Shown here piece by piece: positions 18,332 through 28,400 of a DNA stretch of 53,389 bases. The stretch lies in contig CANDVA010000019.1 of the NCBI GenBank assembly GCA_947389015.1, forward strand, positions 1 to 53,389. Reading direction: 5' to 3'. Each line of letters begins with the position of its first letter. Positions within the stretch are counted from its first letter, which is position 1. The stretch is from an uncultured Clostridia bacterium. Its GTDB lineage: Bacteria > Bacillota > Clostridia > Oscillospirales > Ruminococcaceae. Both the position numbers and the translations under genes were made by a program. The notes beneath the pieces were generated by a model, which saw only the letters and a program-made list of their open reading frames with translations, did no database searches and was not told the DNA's origin.

Positions 18332-18364
18332 TCTCACGCCTTGAGCTTCGGGGCGTGAGATTTT
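18332..18364 (+). terminator. Terminator of the infC-rpmI-rplT operon
   Basis: TCTCACGCC (18332-18340) pairs with GGCGTGAGA (18352-18360) around an 11-nt loop and is followed by TTTT, 10 nt downstream of the rplT stop. Confidence 0.9.
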
Positions 18365-18430
18365 CGCTATTTGGAGATAAGACACAGGTGTGTGCTTTGT
18401 TAGTTAAAAAGCGGGAAAAGAGGACGTATT

Positions 18431-19192
18431 TTGGATATAATTTCATCTAAGACCAACAGCGCGGTGAAACTTCTTCGTGAGCTGCTGCGCGAAAAAAAGT
18501 GCCGTGACGAACGTGATATGTTCGTTGCCGAGGGAGATCATCTCTGCGGCGAGGTCTCGGAGCTCGGCGGTGTTGAGCTGTTCGCGTATACCGAGACGGC
18601 GGCGCGGAAATATCCCGAGACCGTGCGCAAAATGCTCGGCTGCGCGGAGAAAACGGTTGTAATATCCGACGCGCTGAGCGAATATATATCCGATACGAAA
18701 ACACCTCAGGGAATGTTCGCCGCAGTCTGTAAGCCCGAGGAGCGGCTGCCCGAAAACGCGCGCAAGCTCGTGGTGCTTGACGGGGTGCAGGACCCGGGTA
18801 ACGTCGGCACGGTGATACGCACCGCGGAGGCTTTCGGGATAGACGGCGCGGTGCTGCTTTCGGGCTGTGCGGACGTGTGGTCGCCGAAAACGCTGAGAGC
18901 GGCAATGGGGAGCGCGTTCAGACTGCCCGTCGTCGGTTGTTCGGCAGGAGAGCTTTCGGGACTGCTCGGCGGATTTTCGTTATACGGGGCAATGCTCGAC
19001 GATACCGCAAAGCGTCTCGGCGAGGTCGAATTCCCCGAAAAGACCGCGATAGTCATCGGCAGCGAGGGCAGGGGGATATCGCCCGAAGCAGCCGAAATAT
19101 GTAATGAAAAGATATACATTCCCATAAGGGGCGCGGAATCGCTGAACGCCGCTATGGCTGCGACTGTTCTGTTATGGGAGCTGTCAAAATGA
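18431..19192 (+). CDS. SPOUT (TrmH/SpoU) RNA 2'-O-methyltransferase
   Basis: A 253-residue protein with the L7Ae/L30-like N-terminal substrate-binding domain (KLLRELLREKKCRDERDMF) and the C-terminal SPOUT knot. The three SpoU motifs are LDGVQDPGNVGTVIRTAEAF (about 117-136), IVIGSEGRGIS (about 213) and IPIRGAESLNAAMAATVLL (about 231). It uses S-adenosylmethionine to methylate 2'-OH of rRNA or tRNA; the site is not predictable. In many Clostridia this gene lies next to the pheST or rplT region. It has a TTG start behind an AAGAGGA ribosome binding site. Confidence 0.9.
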   Translation: MDIISSKTNSAVKLLRELLREKKCRDERDMFVAEGDHLCGEVSELGGVELFAYTETAARKYPETVRKMLGCAEKTVVISDALSEYISDTKTPQGMFAAVCKPEERLPENARKLVVLDGVQDPGNVGTVIRTAEAFGIDGAVLLSGCADVWSPKTLRAAMGSAFRLPVVGCSAGELSGLLGGFSLYGAMLDDTAKRLGEVEFPEKTAIVIGSEGRGISPEAAEICNEKIYIPIRGAESLNAAMAATVLLWELSK

Positions 19193-19211
19193 ACGAAAAG
19201 TAATTGGCAGT

Positions 19212-19242
19212 GCAAAACCATAAGAAATACTTTCGGTTTTGC
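19212..19242. repeat. 8-bp hairpin upstream of topA
   Basis: GCAAAACC (19212-19219) pairs with GGTTTTGC (19235-19242) around 15 nt. No T tract follows. It lies between the methyltransferase stop and the topA ribosome binding site and could affect the shared transcript; no function is shown. Confidence 0.5.
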
Positions 19243-19277
19243 AGTGTCGAATAAAATATAAATTGGAGGAAATACCT

Positions 19278-21416
19278 TTGGCAAATCTGGTCATTCTCGA
19301 ATCGCCGTCAAAGGCGAAAACGGTTAAAAAATATCTTGGGGCAGGATATGATGTCATGGCGTCTACGGGTCATATCATCGACCTCCCCAAATCGAAATTC
19401 GCGGTGGACGTGGAGCACGATTTTCAGCCGCAGTACGTCAATATGAAGGATAAGTCGGAGATTATCAAGGAGCTGAAAAAGCGCGCCAAGGAAAGCGATA
19501 TCATCTATCTTGCGACCGACCCGGACCGCGAGGGAGAAGCGATAGCGTGGCATTTGTCGCATTTGCTGAATATCGACGACAAGGCGAAGGTACGCGTGAC
19601 GTTCAACGAGATAACGAAAACGGGCGTTCAGTACGGAATGAGCCACCCGCGCACTATCGATATGGACGTTGTGAACGCTCAGCAGACGCGCCGTATACTG
19701 GACAGAATTGTGGGTTATAAGCTCTCGCCGTTCCTGTGGAAAAAGGTGCGCAGAGGTCTTTCCGCGGGACGCGTGCAGTCCGTCGCGGTGCGGCTTATCG
19801 TTGACAGAGAAGAGGAGATACGCGCGTTCAAATCCACCGAGTACTGGAGCGTTGACGCTAAGCTTTCCGCAGCATCGTCGAAAAAGGTGTTTGCCGCTAA
19901 GCTGGCGGAGATAAACGGGCAGAAAGCGCAGATAGACAACAAGGAGCAGGCGGATAAAATTCTCGCCGATCTGGAGGGCGCGGATTTTGTCGTTACTAAT
20001 CTGAAAAAATCGCAGCGTAAAAAGCAGCCCGCGCCGCCGTTCACGACCTCGACCCTGCAGCAGGAGGCAAGCCGCAAGCTGTCTTTTCAGGCGCGGAGAA
20101 CCATGAAGACCGCACAGGAGCTGTACGAGGGCGTGGAAGTCGAGGGACAGGGCGCTGTCGGTCTTATCACCTATATGAGAACGGACAGCCTGCGCATTTC
20201 GGACGAGGCTAAGACCGCCGCCGCCGAGGTAATCAAGAACGAATACGGCGCGGAATATCTCCCCGAAAAACCGCGTACCTACAAGTCCAAGAGCAACGCT
20301 CAGGACGCGCACGAGGCTATCCGCCCCGCGAACGTCGAGCTTACGCCGTCAAAGGTGAAGAAATCGCTCACGAACGACCAGTTCAAGCTGTATAAGCTTA
20401 TATGGGAGCGCTTTATGGCAAGCCAGATGGCGAACGCCGTTATGGATACGGTGTCTGTCGATATTTCGGCAAAAAATTATATGTTTAAGTCAAGCGGCTA
20501 TTCGGTGCGGTTTGACGGTTTCACAAAGCTCTACGAGGAGTCGCGCGACAATGAGGAGCAGGGCGGCGCGCTGCCGAAGATAGAAAAGGGCGAAAAGCTG
20601 AAGCCGGTTGAGGTGCTCGGCAATCAGCACTTCACTCAGCCACCCGCGCGTTATAACGAGGCGTCGCTGATAAAGGCGCTCGAGGAGAACGGTATAGGCA
20701 GACCTTCCACCTATGCGCCGACGATATCCACCATTCTCGACAGACATTACGTCGAGCGTGAGAACGGCAATCAGCTCAAGCCCACGCCGCTCGGCGAGGT
20801 CATCACGGGCCTGCTTAAGGAGAAGTTCAACAATATCGTCGACGTGAAGTTCACCGCAAAAATGGAGACGAGCCTTGATAATATCGAAAAGGGCACAAAG
20901 GATTGGGTCGAGACGTTAAGGGGCTTCTACAAAGGCTTTGCGAAGTCGCTTGAAAAGGCGGAGCAGGATATGGAGGGCAAGCACCTCAAGGTGCCCGACG
21001 AGCCTACCGACATCAAGTGCGAGCAGTGCGGAAAGCCCATGGTAATAAAAATCGGACCTTACGGGAAATTTCTCGGCTGTTCGGGATTTCCCGAGTGTAA
21101 GTTCACGAAGAAGATAGTCACCGAGACAAAGGGCTTATGCCCGAAATGCGGCGCGAAAATGCTGCTGAAAAAGTCCAAGAAAGGCAAGCCGTTCTACGGT
21201 TGCGAGAACTTCAAGGACTGCAACTTTATGACATGGGATATGCCGCTCGAGGAGAAGTGTCCCGAGTGCGGCTCGAGCCTGTTCAAGAAAACGGGCAAGC
21301 TTGGCAAGATATACTGCCAGAAGGACGGCTGCGGCTACGAGCGTCCCGCAGACGGCGTCCGTCCCGCAGACGGTGCCCGTCCTCTGGACGACGAAAAGGA
21401 TAAAAATGACAGTTAA
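19278..21416 (+). CDS. topA: DNA topoisomerase I
   Basis: A 712-residue type IA topoisomerase. The TTG at 19278 is chosen because GGAGG is 8 nt upstream and the protein then begins ANLVILESPSKAKTV, the usual Toprim start; an in-frame start 39 nt upstream is rejected. Visible are the Toprim acidic motif (DPDREGEAIAWHL), the active-site Tyr in LITYMRTDS, and three C4 zinc fingers near the C-terminus (CEQC, CPKC, CPEC pairs). It removes negative supercoils during transcription and replication. The last residues are three imperfect RPADGV-type repeats and an acidic tail overlapping trmFO by 11 nt. Confidence 0.95.
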   Translation: MANLVILESPSKAKTVKKYLGAGYDVMASTGHIIDLPKSKFAVDVEHDFQPQYVNMKDKSEIIKELKKRAKESDIIYLATDPDREGEAIAWHLSHLLNIDDKAKVRVTFNEITKTGVQYGMSHPRTIDMDVVNAQQTRRILDRIVGYKLSPFLWKKVRRGLSAGRVQSVAVRLIVDREEEIRAFKSTEYWSVDAKLSAASSKKVFAAKLAEINGQKAQIDNKEQADKILADLEGADFVVTNLKKSQRKKQPAPPFTTSTLQQEASRKLSFQARRTMKTAQELYEGVEVEGQGAVGLITYMRTDSLRISDEAKTAAAEVIKNEYGAEYLPEKPRTYKSKSNAQDAHEAIRPANVELTPSKVKKSLTNDQFKLYKLIWERFMASQMANAVMDTVSVDISAKNYMFKSSGYSVRFDGFTKLYEESRDNEEQGGALPKIEKGEKLKPVEVLGNQHFTQPPARYNEASLIKALEENGIGRPSTYAPTISTILDRHYVERENGNQLKPTPLGEVITGLLKEKFNNIVDVKFTAKMETSLDNIEKGTKDWVETLRGFYKGFAKSLEKAEQDMEGKHLKVPDEPTDIKCEQCGKPMVIKIGPYGKFLGCSGFPECKFTKKIVTETKGLCPKCGAKMLLKKSKKGKPFYGCENFKDCNFMTWDMPLEEKCPECGSSLFKKTGKLGKIYCQKDGCGYERPADGVRPADGARPLDDEKDKNDS

Positions 21417-22731
21417 GGTTATAGGCGCGGGACTTGCGGGCTGCGAGGCGGCAATGCAGCTCGCGGAGCGGGGATATTCGGTGGAGCTGTACGAGATGAA
21501 GCCGAAGAAGTTTTCGCCCGCGCATAAATATGAGGGCTTCGCGGAGCTTGTCTGCTCGAATTCGTTGAAATCGTCGAGAGTGGACAGCGCCTGCGGATTG
21601 CTGAAAGAGGAAATGCGGTGCTTGGGCTCGGTTGTCTGTGCGGCTGCCGAAAAGACCGCCGTACCCGCGGGCGGAGCGCTCGCGGTGAACCGCACGGCTT
21701 TTTCGGATGAGATAACGCGCGTTATCAAATCACACCCGAATATCACGGTAAAATACGAGGAAATTACCGAATTTCCCGATAAAAACGCGATAATTTGCAC
21801 GGGACCGCTTACGAGCGACGGATTGGCCGATAAAATACGCGAACGCTGCGGCGATTATCTCAGCTTTTACGATGCCGCCGCGCCTATCGTGACCGCCGAG
21901 AGCATCGACTTTTCGATAGCGTTTGAGCAGTCGCGGTACGATCACGGCGGCGCGGACTATGTCAACTGTCCTATGACGCGCGAGGAGTACGAGATTTTCT
22001 ATAACGCGCTCGTAAACGCCGAGACCGCGCCGCTTCACGAGTTTGACTTGCCGTCCGAGGCTAAGGGGCTTAAGGTGTACGAGGGCTGTATGCCCGTGGA
22101 AGTCCTGGCGAAGCGCGGCTATGACAGTGTTCGCTACGGCTGTATGAAGCCCGTCGGACTTACCGATCCGCGCACGGGAACGCGCCCGTTCGCGGCGGTC
22201 CAGCTCCGCAAGGAGAACGCCGAGGGAACGCTGTACAATATCGTGGGGTTTCAGACAAATCTTAAATTCGGCGAACAGAAGCGCGTGTTTTCGTTAATTC
22301 CCGGATTGCGGAATGCGGAGTTTGCGCGTTACGGGGTAATGCACCGCAACACGTTTCTGAACAGCCCGCGCTTACTGGACGAGCATTTTATGCTCAAGGG
22401 CTCGGAGAACGTGTTCTTCGGCGGGCAGATAACGGGCGTGGAGGGCTATGTCGAGAGCGCTGCAAGCGGTATTATGGCGGGCAGAGCGCTCGCGGATATA
22501 CTGGACGGAAAAGAACCCGTGACGTTCCCGAGGACGACAATGCTCGGCGCTCTGGCGGATTATGCGGCTCACGCATGGGAGTGCAATTTTCAGCCTATGG
22601 GCAGCAATATGGGGATACTTCCGCCGCTCGACGAGGAGTTCCGCGGCAGAGACGGCAAGCAGAGGAAGTATGCGGCGCTTGCCGAACGCGCATTAAGTGA
22701 TTTAAACAAGATACTTGAGGAGAAGTTATGA
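21406..22731 (+). CDS. trmFO: Methylenetetrahydrofolate-tRNA-(uracil-5-)-methyltransferase
   Basis: A 441-residue FAD/folate enzyme that makes m5U54 in the T-loop of tRNA, using methylene-THF as carbon donor. The FAD Rossmann motif VIGAGLAGCEAA is at 5-16, with the ELYEMKP loop about 27-33. A conserved Cys (ELVCSNSLK, Cys50) and a second one in YEGCMPVEV match the catalytic cysteines of the family. The ATG at 21406, behind AAGGA, overlaps topA by 11 nt; upstream in-frame residues are topA sequence. The topA-trmFO pair is common in Firmicutes. Confidence 0.95.
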   Translation: MTVKVIGAGLAGCEAAMQLAERGYSVELYEMKPKKFSPAHKYEGFAELVCSNSLKSSRVDSACGLLKEEMRCLGSVVCAAAEKTAVPAGGALAVNRTAFSDEITRVIKSHPNITVKYEEITEFPDKNAIICTGPLTSDGLADKIRERCGDYLSFYDAAAPIVTAESIDFSIAFEQSRYDHGGADYVNCPMTREEYEIFYNALVNAETAPLHEFDLPSEAKGLKVYEGCMPVEVLAKRGYDSVRYGCMKPVGLTDPRTGTRPFAAVQLRKENAEGTLYNIVGFQTNLKFGEQKRVFSLIPGLRNAEFARYGVMHRNTFLNSPRLLDEHFMLKGSENVFFGGQITGVEGYVESAASGIMAGRALADILDGKEPVTFPRTTMLGALADYAAHAWECNFQPMGSNMGILPPLDEEFRGRDGKQRKYAALAERALSDLNKILEEKL

Positions 22732-23741
22732 AAATAGTTATTGACGGTTTCGGCGGCGACAACGCTCCCGACGAAATATTAAAGGGCGCGGCGCTCGCGG
22801 TCAAGGGGTTGGGTATCGACGTTGCGGTAACCGGCGAGGTCGACGTGCTGAAGGCGCGTATGGCGGCGTTGAAAATTCCCGAAAACGGGATAGAGCTTGT
22901 GCCCGCACAGGGAGTTATCACCACCGAGGACAACCCTATGTCCGTAGCCAAGCAGAAAAGCGGCACGTCAATGGGCGTGGCGTTTCAGATGCTCGCGGAC
23001 GGCAGGGCGGACGCGTTCATTTCGGCGGGCAGCACGGCGGCTATCGTGGTCGGCGGACGTACTTATGCAAAACGTATCGAGGGAGTGAAAAAAGCCGCGC
23101 TTGTGCCACTTATGCCGTGCTCGGGGGGAAAGCGTTTCTGTGTTCTCGACGGCGGCGCGAACATTAACTGCACGCCCGAAATGCTGCGTCTTTTCGCGAT
23201 ACTCGGCAGCTGCTTTATGAAAACGACGATGGGAGTTGCCGACCCGCGCGTGGGCTTGCTCAACAACGGAACCGAGGACGAAAAGGGACGCGAGCTGGAG
23301 CACGAGACCAAGGCGCTGCTCGAAAAAACTCCCGTAAACTTCGTGGGATATGTCGAGGCGCGCGAGGTGCCGCTCGGCGCGGTGGACGTGCTGATAACGG
23401 ACGGCTTTACGGGCAACGTGTTCCTGAAAGCCTGCGAGGGCATGGGAGTACTTATGAAGGACGCGCTGAAATCAATGTTCTTCGCGAATATAATAACGAA
23501 ACTGGGCGCGCTGTGCGTAAAGTCCAAGCTTACCGAGTTCACGAAACAGATGGACTACAAGGAGATAGGCGGTTCGCCGCTGCTCGGTACGGCAAAGCCC
23601 GTGTTCAAGGCGCACGGCAGCAGCGACGCGAAGGCGTTCTTCGGGGCGTTCAGACAGGCGAAGATGTTCGTCGAGAACAACGCTGTCGAGGAAATGAAAA
23701 AGGCTGTCTCGGCGTTGGAGGGGGTTGCGGAAAATGGCTGA
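22728..23741 (+). CDS. plsX: Phosphate acyltransferase PlsX
   Basis: A 337-residue enzyme that turns acyl-ACP into acyl-phosphate, the first step of membrane phospholipid synthesis in most Gram-positive bacteria. It begins KIVIDGFGGDNAPDEILKG; the conserved strands (TEDNPMSVAKQKSGTSM, about 66-82, and FISAGSTAA, about 95) and NGTEDEKGRE are visible. Its ATG overlaps the trmFO stop (ATGA), so the two are translationally coupled, and it overlaps rnc by 8 nt. In many Firmicutes plsX is followed by fabD or acpP, then rnc; no acpP is here. Confidence 0.95.
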   Translation: MKIVIDGFGGDNAPDEILKGAALAVKGLGIDVAVTGEVDVLKARMAALKIPENGIELVPAQGVITTEDNPMSVAKQKSGTSMGVAFQMLADGRADAFISAGSTAAIVVGGRTYAKRIEGVKKAALVPLMPCSGGKRFCVLDGGANINCTPEMLRLFAILGSCFMKTTMGVADPRVGLLNNGTEDEKGRELEHETKALLEKTPVNFVGYVEAREVPLGAVDVLITDGFTGNVFLKACEGMGVLMKDALKSMFFANIITKLGALCVKSKLTEFTKQMDYKEIGGSPLLGTAKPVFKAHGSSDAKAFFGAFRQAKMFVENNAVEEMKKAVSALEGVAENG

Positions 23742-24432
23742 TATCGCTACGCTTGGCGAGCTTGAGGAGAAGATCGGCTACAAGTTCAGCAATCAGAGCT
23801 ATTTAAAACGCGCAATGACCCATTCAAGCTATTCGGGCGGCAAGAACAACGGCAGCAACGAGCGGCTGGAATTTCTCGGCGACAGCGTGCTGCAAATCAC
23901 CGTGTCGCAGTACCTTTTTACAAATATGACGACGGTTCCCGAGGGCGGGCTGACAAAGCTCCGCGCGTCGATAGTATGCGAGAACTCGCTGTACAATTTC
24001 GCCAAGCGTATCGACCTCGGAAAGTACATCCTGCTCGGAAAGGGCGAGGAGATGACGGGCGGGCGTGACAGGCGCTCGATACTCGCGGACGCGTTCGAGG
24101 CGCTTATCGCGGCAGTCTATCTCGACGGCGGAATGGACGAGGCGGCGCGTATGATATTATCGTTCGTGCCGAGCATCGAGGCTCTTAAATCGGGCAAGGT
24201 AAAGCTCGGCGACTACAAGACGATATTGCAGGAGATAATACAGCAGAACCCCGAGGAGCACATATCCTACAACGTCTCCGAAAACGAGGAGCCGTCGCAC
24301 CACAAAACGTTTTTCGCGGACGTGATGTTGAACGGACAAGTTATAGGCAGCGGCAGCGGTCAATCCAAAAAGGAAGCGGAGCAAGCCGCCGCAAAAGAGG
24401 CTGTAAAGCTTATGGGCTATGAAACAGACTAA
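23734..24432 (+). CDS. rnc: Ribonuclease III
   Basis: A 232-residue dsRNA endonuclease starting at the ATG at 23734, 9 nt after GGAGGGGG (an in-frame TTG at 23725 overlaps the ribosome binding site). The catalytic signature NERLEFLGDSVL and the second acidic motif ADAFEALIAAVYLDGG lie in the N-terminal domain; a dsRNA-binding domain with GSGQSKKEAEQAAAKEA ends the protein. It matures rRNA and cleaves regulatory duplexes. It overlaps plsX by 8 nt and the radical SAM gene by 14 nt. Confidence 0.95.
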   Translation: MADIATLGELEEKIGYKFSNQSYLKRAMTHSSYSGGKNNGSNERLEFLGDSVLQITVSQYLFTNMTTVPEGGLTKLRASIVCENSLYNFAKRIDLGKYILLGKGEEMTGGRDRRSILADAFEALIAAVYLDGGMDEAARMILSFVPSIEALKSGKVKLGDYKTILQEIIQQNPEEHISYNVSENEEPSHHKTFFADVMLNGQVIGSGSGQSKKEAEQAAAKEAVKLMGYETD

Positions 24433-25405
24433 CCTTTCGATATTTATCCCGCACGTCGGCTGTCCGCATATGTGCAGCTTCTGCGATCAGCGAAGCATTT
24501 CCGGCGAGCAGTCCGCTCCGACCGCGGAGCAGGTCAAGACTGTTATCGAGGAGCAGGCGGCGCACCTTGCGGACCGCGGAACGACCGCGGAGATTGCGTT
24601 TTTTGGCGGCAGCTTTACGGCGATACCGCGAGATTATATGCTCGGGCTGCTTGATGCAGCCAAGGCGGCTGTGGAGCGTTTTCCGTGCTATACGGGGATA
24701 CGCTGCTCGACGCGTCCCGATCGTATCGACGAGGAGATAGTCGACATTCTAAGACATTATGGAGTAACGGCGGTCGAGCTTGGAGCGCAGTCAATGAGCG
24801 GCGAGGTCTTATCCGCAAACGACCGCGGACATACCGCAGAGGACGTCCGCAGAGCCTCCGCGTTGATAAAGCAAAGCGGTATCGAATTGGGCTTGCAGAT
24901 GATGACGGGACTGTACAAGGACACCCCCGAACGCTGTCTCGAAACGGCGGACGAGTTTATAAAATTATTGCCCGCGACCGTGCGTATCTACCCGACCGTG
25001 ATACTCAAAAACACGCGGCTCGGAGAGCTTTTTGAGCGCGGAGAATACAGGTCGTTTTCGTTTGACGAAACGATTGACTTATGCGCGGAATTGCTGCGGA
25101 AATTTACCGAAAACGGCGTTCGCGTGATACGTCTCGGACTTCACGCAAGCCCCGACGTTGAGCGCGGAATGCTCGGCGGAGTTTACCACCCCGCGCTTCG
25201 GGAGATCGTAGAGAGCAGAATATTTCTTAACGATATGAAGTCGCGCCTTGCGGAGCTTGGAAAAGGTCGTCATATTATTTACACCGACCCCAAAAACCTC
25301 TCAAAGGCGAAAGGACAGAAGAAGTGCAACGTTAAGGCTCTCGCAGAGCTTGGATATGAAATCGACATATTGCCCTTAGACGGGGAATATTTACTTATAA
25401 AATAA
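24419..25405 (+). CDS. Radical SAM protein, Elp3-like, of the rnc-smc locus
   Basis: A 328-residue protein. CPHMCSFC (about 15-22) supplies the three cysteines for a [4Fe-4S] cluster, and FFGGSFTAIP fits the SAM-binding glycine motif. The order and length resemble the Elp3-superfamily radical SAM proteins found between rnc and smc in many Clostridia. There is no acetyltransferase domain, so it is not full-length Elp3. Its substrate is unknown; a role on RNA is suggested only by its neighbour. It overlaps the end of rnc by 14 nt, indicating coupled translation. Confidence 0.85.
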   Translation: MKQTNLSIFIPHVGCPHMCSFCDQRSISGEQSAPTAEQVKTVIEEQAAHLADRGTTAEIAFFGGSFTAIPRDYMLGLLDAAKAAVERFPCYTGIRCSTRPDRIDEEIVDILRHYGVTAVELGAQSMSGEVLSANDRGHTAEDVRRASALIKQSGIELGLQMMTGLYKDTPERCLETADEFIKLLPATVRIYPTVILKNTRLGELFERGEYRSFSFDETIDLCAELLRKFTENGVRVIRLGLHASPDVERGMLGGVYHPALREIVESRIFLNDMKSRLAELGKGRHIIYTDPKNLSKAKGQKKCNVKALAELGYEIDILPLDGEYLLIK

Positions 25406-25417
25406 AGGCTGGTACAG

Positions 25418-28400
25418 ATGTTATTTAAAACTCTTGAAATACAGGGCTTCAAGTCCTTCGCGGACAAGACCGTGCTGACGTTCGACACGAAAACCACGGC
25501 GGTAGTCGGCTCGAACGGCAACGGAAAAAGCAATATTTCGGACGCGCTGCGGTGGGTAATGGGCGAGCAGGGCGCGAAAACTCTGCGCGGCGAGAAAATG
25601 GAGGACGTTATCTTCCACGGCACCGTGGAGCGCAAGCCCATGGGCTTCGCCAGGGTCGCCTTGACGATTGACAACGCCGACAGAGCGCTTTCGATAGACG
25701 CGGACGAGGTGGTTATTTCGCGCAAGCTGTACCGCTCGGGCGAGAGCGAGTATCTGATAAACGGCAGGAAGTCGCGTCTGCGCGATATTCAGGAGCTGCT
25801 TATGGGCACGGGTCTCGGGCGCGACGGCTATTCGATAATCGGACAGGGCAGGGTCGCGGAGATAATCAACGCCCGCGACACTCAGCGCCGCGAGATATTT
25901 GAGGAGGCGGCGGGAGTTTCGCTGTTCCTCCGCAAGAAAGCGGACGCGGAAAAGCAGCTCGCTCAGGCGGAGGATAATATTATACGTCAGCGCGATCTGA
26001 TACGCGTCGACGAGGAGCGTCTTCCGATACTGAAAAAGCAGTCGGAAAAGGCGATCTTGGCTTCGGAACTGTTGGCTCGGAAAAAGGAGCTTGAGATATC
26101 CGTCTCGGTTGCGAGACTTAACGAAAAGCGTGAGGAGCTAACCAAGCTCAACGACGATCTGCTGCTCAACAGGGGTGAATGCGAGCATTTCGAGCGCGAT
26201 ATCGAAAAGGCGGAGGAGCAGATAGAAAAGCTCGGCGACGATAAGCTGTCTGCGCAGGGTAGACTTGAGCGCGTTCGTTCGGGCATACAGACCGCCAACG
26301 ACGAGCTTGCGGAAAAGCGCTCGGGCATATCTGTCGCTGAAAACGACCTCAAGCACAACGAACAGCGCCGCGAGGAGCTTACCGAGCAGTTAAAGAACGC
26401 GGAGCAGAACAGCCGCACGTTCGATACGCAAATTGAGCTGATAAACGCGGAAATAACCGAAAAGCAGACGACCGCGGACGAACTTGAAAAGCGGTCCGAA
26501 GAGCTGCAGGATAAGTTGGACGAGATATCAAAGCAGAACACCGACGCGGGCGAGGAGTATTCCGCGCTCGAAAGCGAGATCGCCGCGGCGCGCGCCGAGC
26601 AGACCAAGCAGGAGCTTGCCGCGTCATTGGCGAGGCGTACCGCGGACGAGCTCTCCGATCAGAAAAACAGCTTTCTCGCTGATCTTTCCGAGGGCGAAAA
26701 CAAGATAAACGGCTATAAGGACGAGCTTTCCGAGGTTCGGAAAACTGCCGGAAAGAACGCCGAGGAAAAGGCTGCCGCGCAGAATAAATCCGCGGGTATG
26801 GAGCGCCTTGCCGAGGGTAAGAGAAAGCGCCTTAACGAAGCGCGGACGGCTCTCGAGCAGGAGAACTCCAAGCTCGGCGAAAAGCAGCAGCGCTATAAAG
26901 TCCTCTCCGATATCGAGAAGAGCAAGGAGGGGTATTCGCGCGCCGTAAAGGAGATAATCATGGCGGGCGAGCAGGGCAGACTTACGGGCATCCACGGCAT
27001 AGTAGCCGACGTTATCACCGTGCCCGAAAAGTACGTGACCGCGATTGAAACGGTCCTGCAGTCCGTAATGCAGAATATTATCGTCGACAACGAGGAGACT
27101 GCCAACCGCTGCATACGTTTCTTAAAGGAAACGAACGCGGGACGCGCGACGTTCTATCCTCTCACATCCATGAAGGGCAGACGCCTCAACGAGCCGCGCT
27201 TACAGAGCGAGGCGGGCTTTGAGGGCATTGCGAGCGAGCTTGTGGAGTGCGGCGACGAGTACGCGCAGATCATAAGCAATCTTTTGGGTTTGACGGCGGT
27301 AGTCGACGACATCGACACCGCGACCGTTATCGGCAAGAAGTACGGTTACAGGTTCCGGATCGTTACATTGGACGGTCAGCTCGTCAACGCGGGCGGTTCG
27401 TTCACGGGCGGTTCGCGCATAAACAGGGGCGGCATTATCTCGCGCAAGCAGGAGCTGGACGCGCTGTACGGCGAGATAACCAAGCTCCGCGAGAGCGTCA
27501 GGACCAAGAACGAGGAATTCGAGCGTTACAGAGCCGAGGTCGCGAAGTTCACCATCGAGACCGAGGGAATGGCGGACAGAATTCGCGAGCTGGAGCAGGA
27601 GGATATCCGCACAAGCGCGGAGATATCGAGACTTACAAGCCTTATAGAGCAGCTTGAAAATCAAGGTGAAAGCTCCCGTCAGACGCTGCAGCGTTTTGAC
27701 GCGCAGATAAAGCAGCAGACCGACATAATCACCGCCGCTGGAAAGGAAACGGCGGTGCTGTCGGATAAGATAAACGAGCTTGAAAAGAAGCACGAGGAGC
27801 AGAGCGGAGAGCGCTCCGAAGCGGAAAACAAGATCAGGGAGATATCCGAGAGAATACTGAAATTCAACAACGACCGACTTGACGCGCTGCACGAGATAGA
27901 CCTGAAAAAGCAGCAGATAAAGAATATAGAGGATAACCGCAGAACGCTGCTTGAAAACAGCGGCGGCTATCAGCAGGCAATGAACGAGCTTGACGAGAGC
28001 GACCGCGCTATACGCGAGAAGATAGAGCGTATCAAGCGCGAGATAGAGGCGGGCAGCGGCGAGCTCTCCGAGAAGAACGAGGAGATCACTACTCTGACGA
28101 ACGAAATAAACGCGTTCGACAAGCGTATCAGCGAGCTTCACCAAGACATTGCCGAGGCTAACCGCAGCAAGGAAAAATTCACACGGGAGGTCGCGAGGCT
28201 TGACGAGCGGCAGGTGGCGCTGCAAAAGGAGTACGACAAGATAGTCGCGCTGCTTTTCGACAGCTACGAGCTCACCGTGTCGCAGGCGGCAGAGCAGGCG
28301 GAACTGCCCGAGAATCTCCTTGCTGCCGAGAACGACCTCACCGAGCTTTCAAAGCGCATATCCGCCATGGGTATGGTCAATATGGAGAGTATCGAGGAGT

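Noticed and set aside
27200-28225. 341-codon minus-strand frame within smc
   Set aside because: Caused by repetitive codons in the coiled coil; antisense of a well-supported gene.
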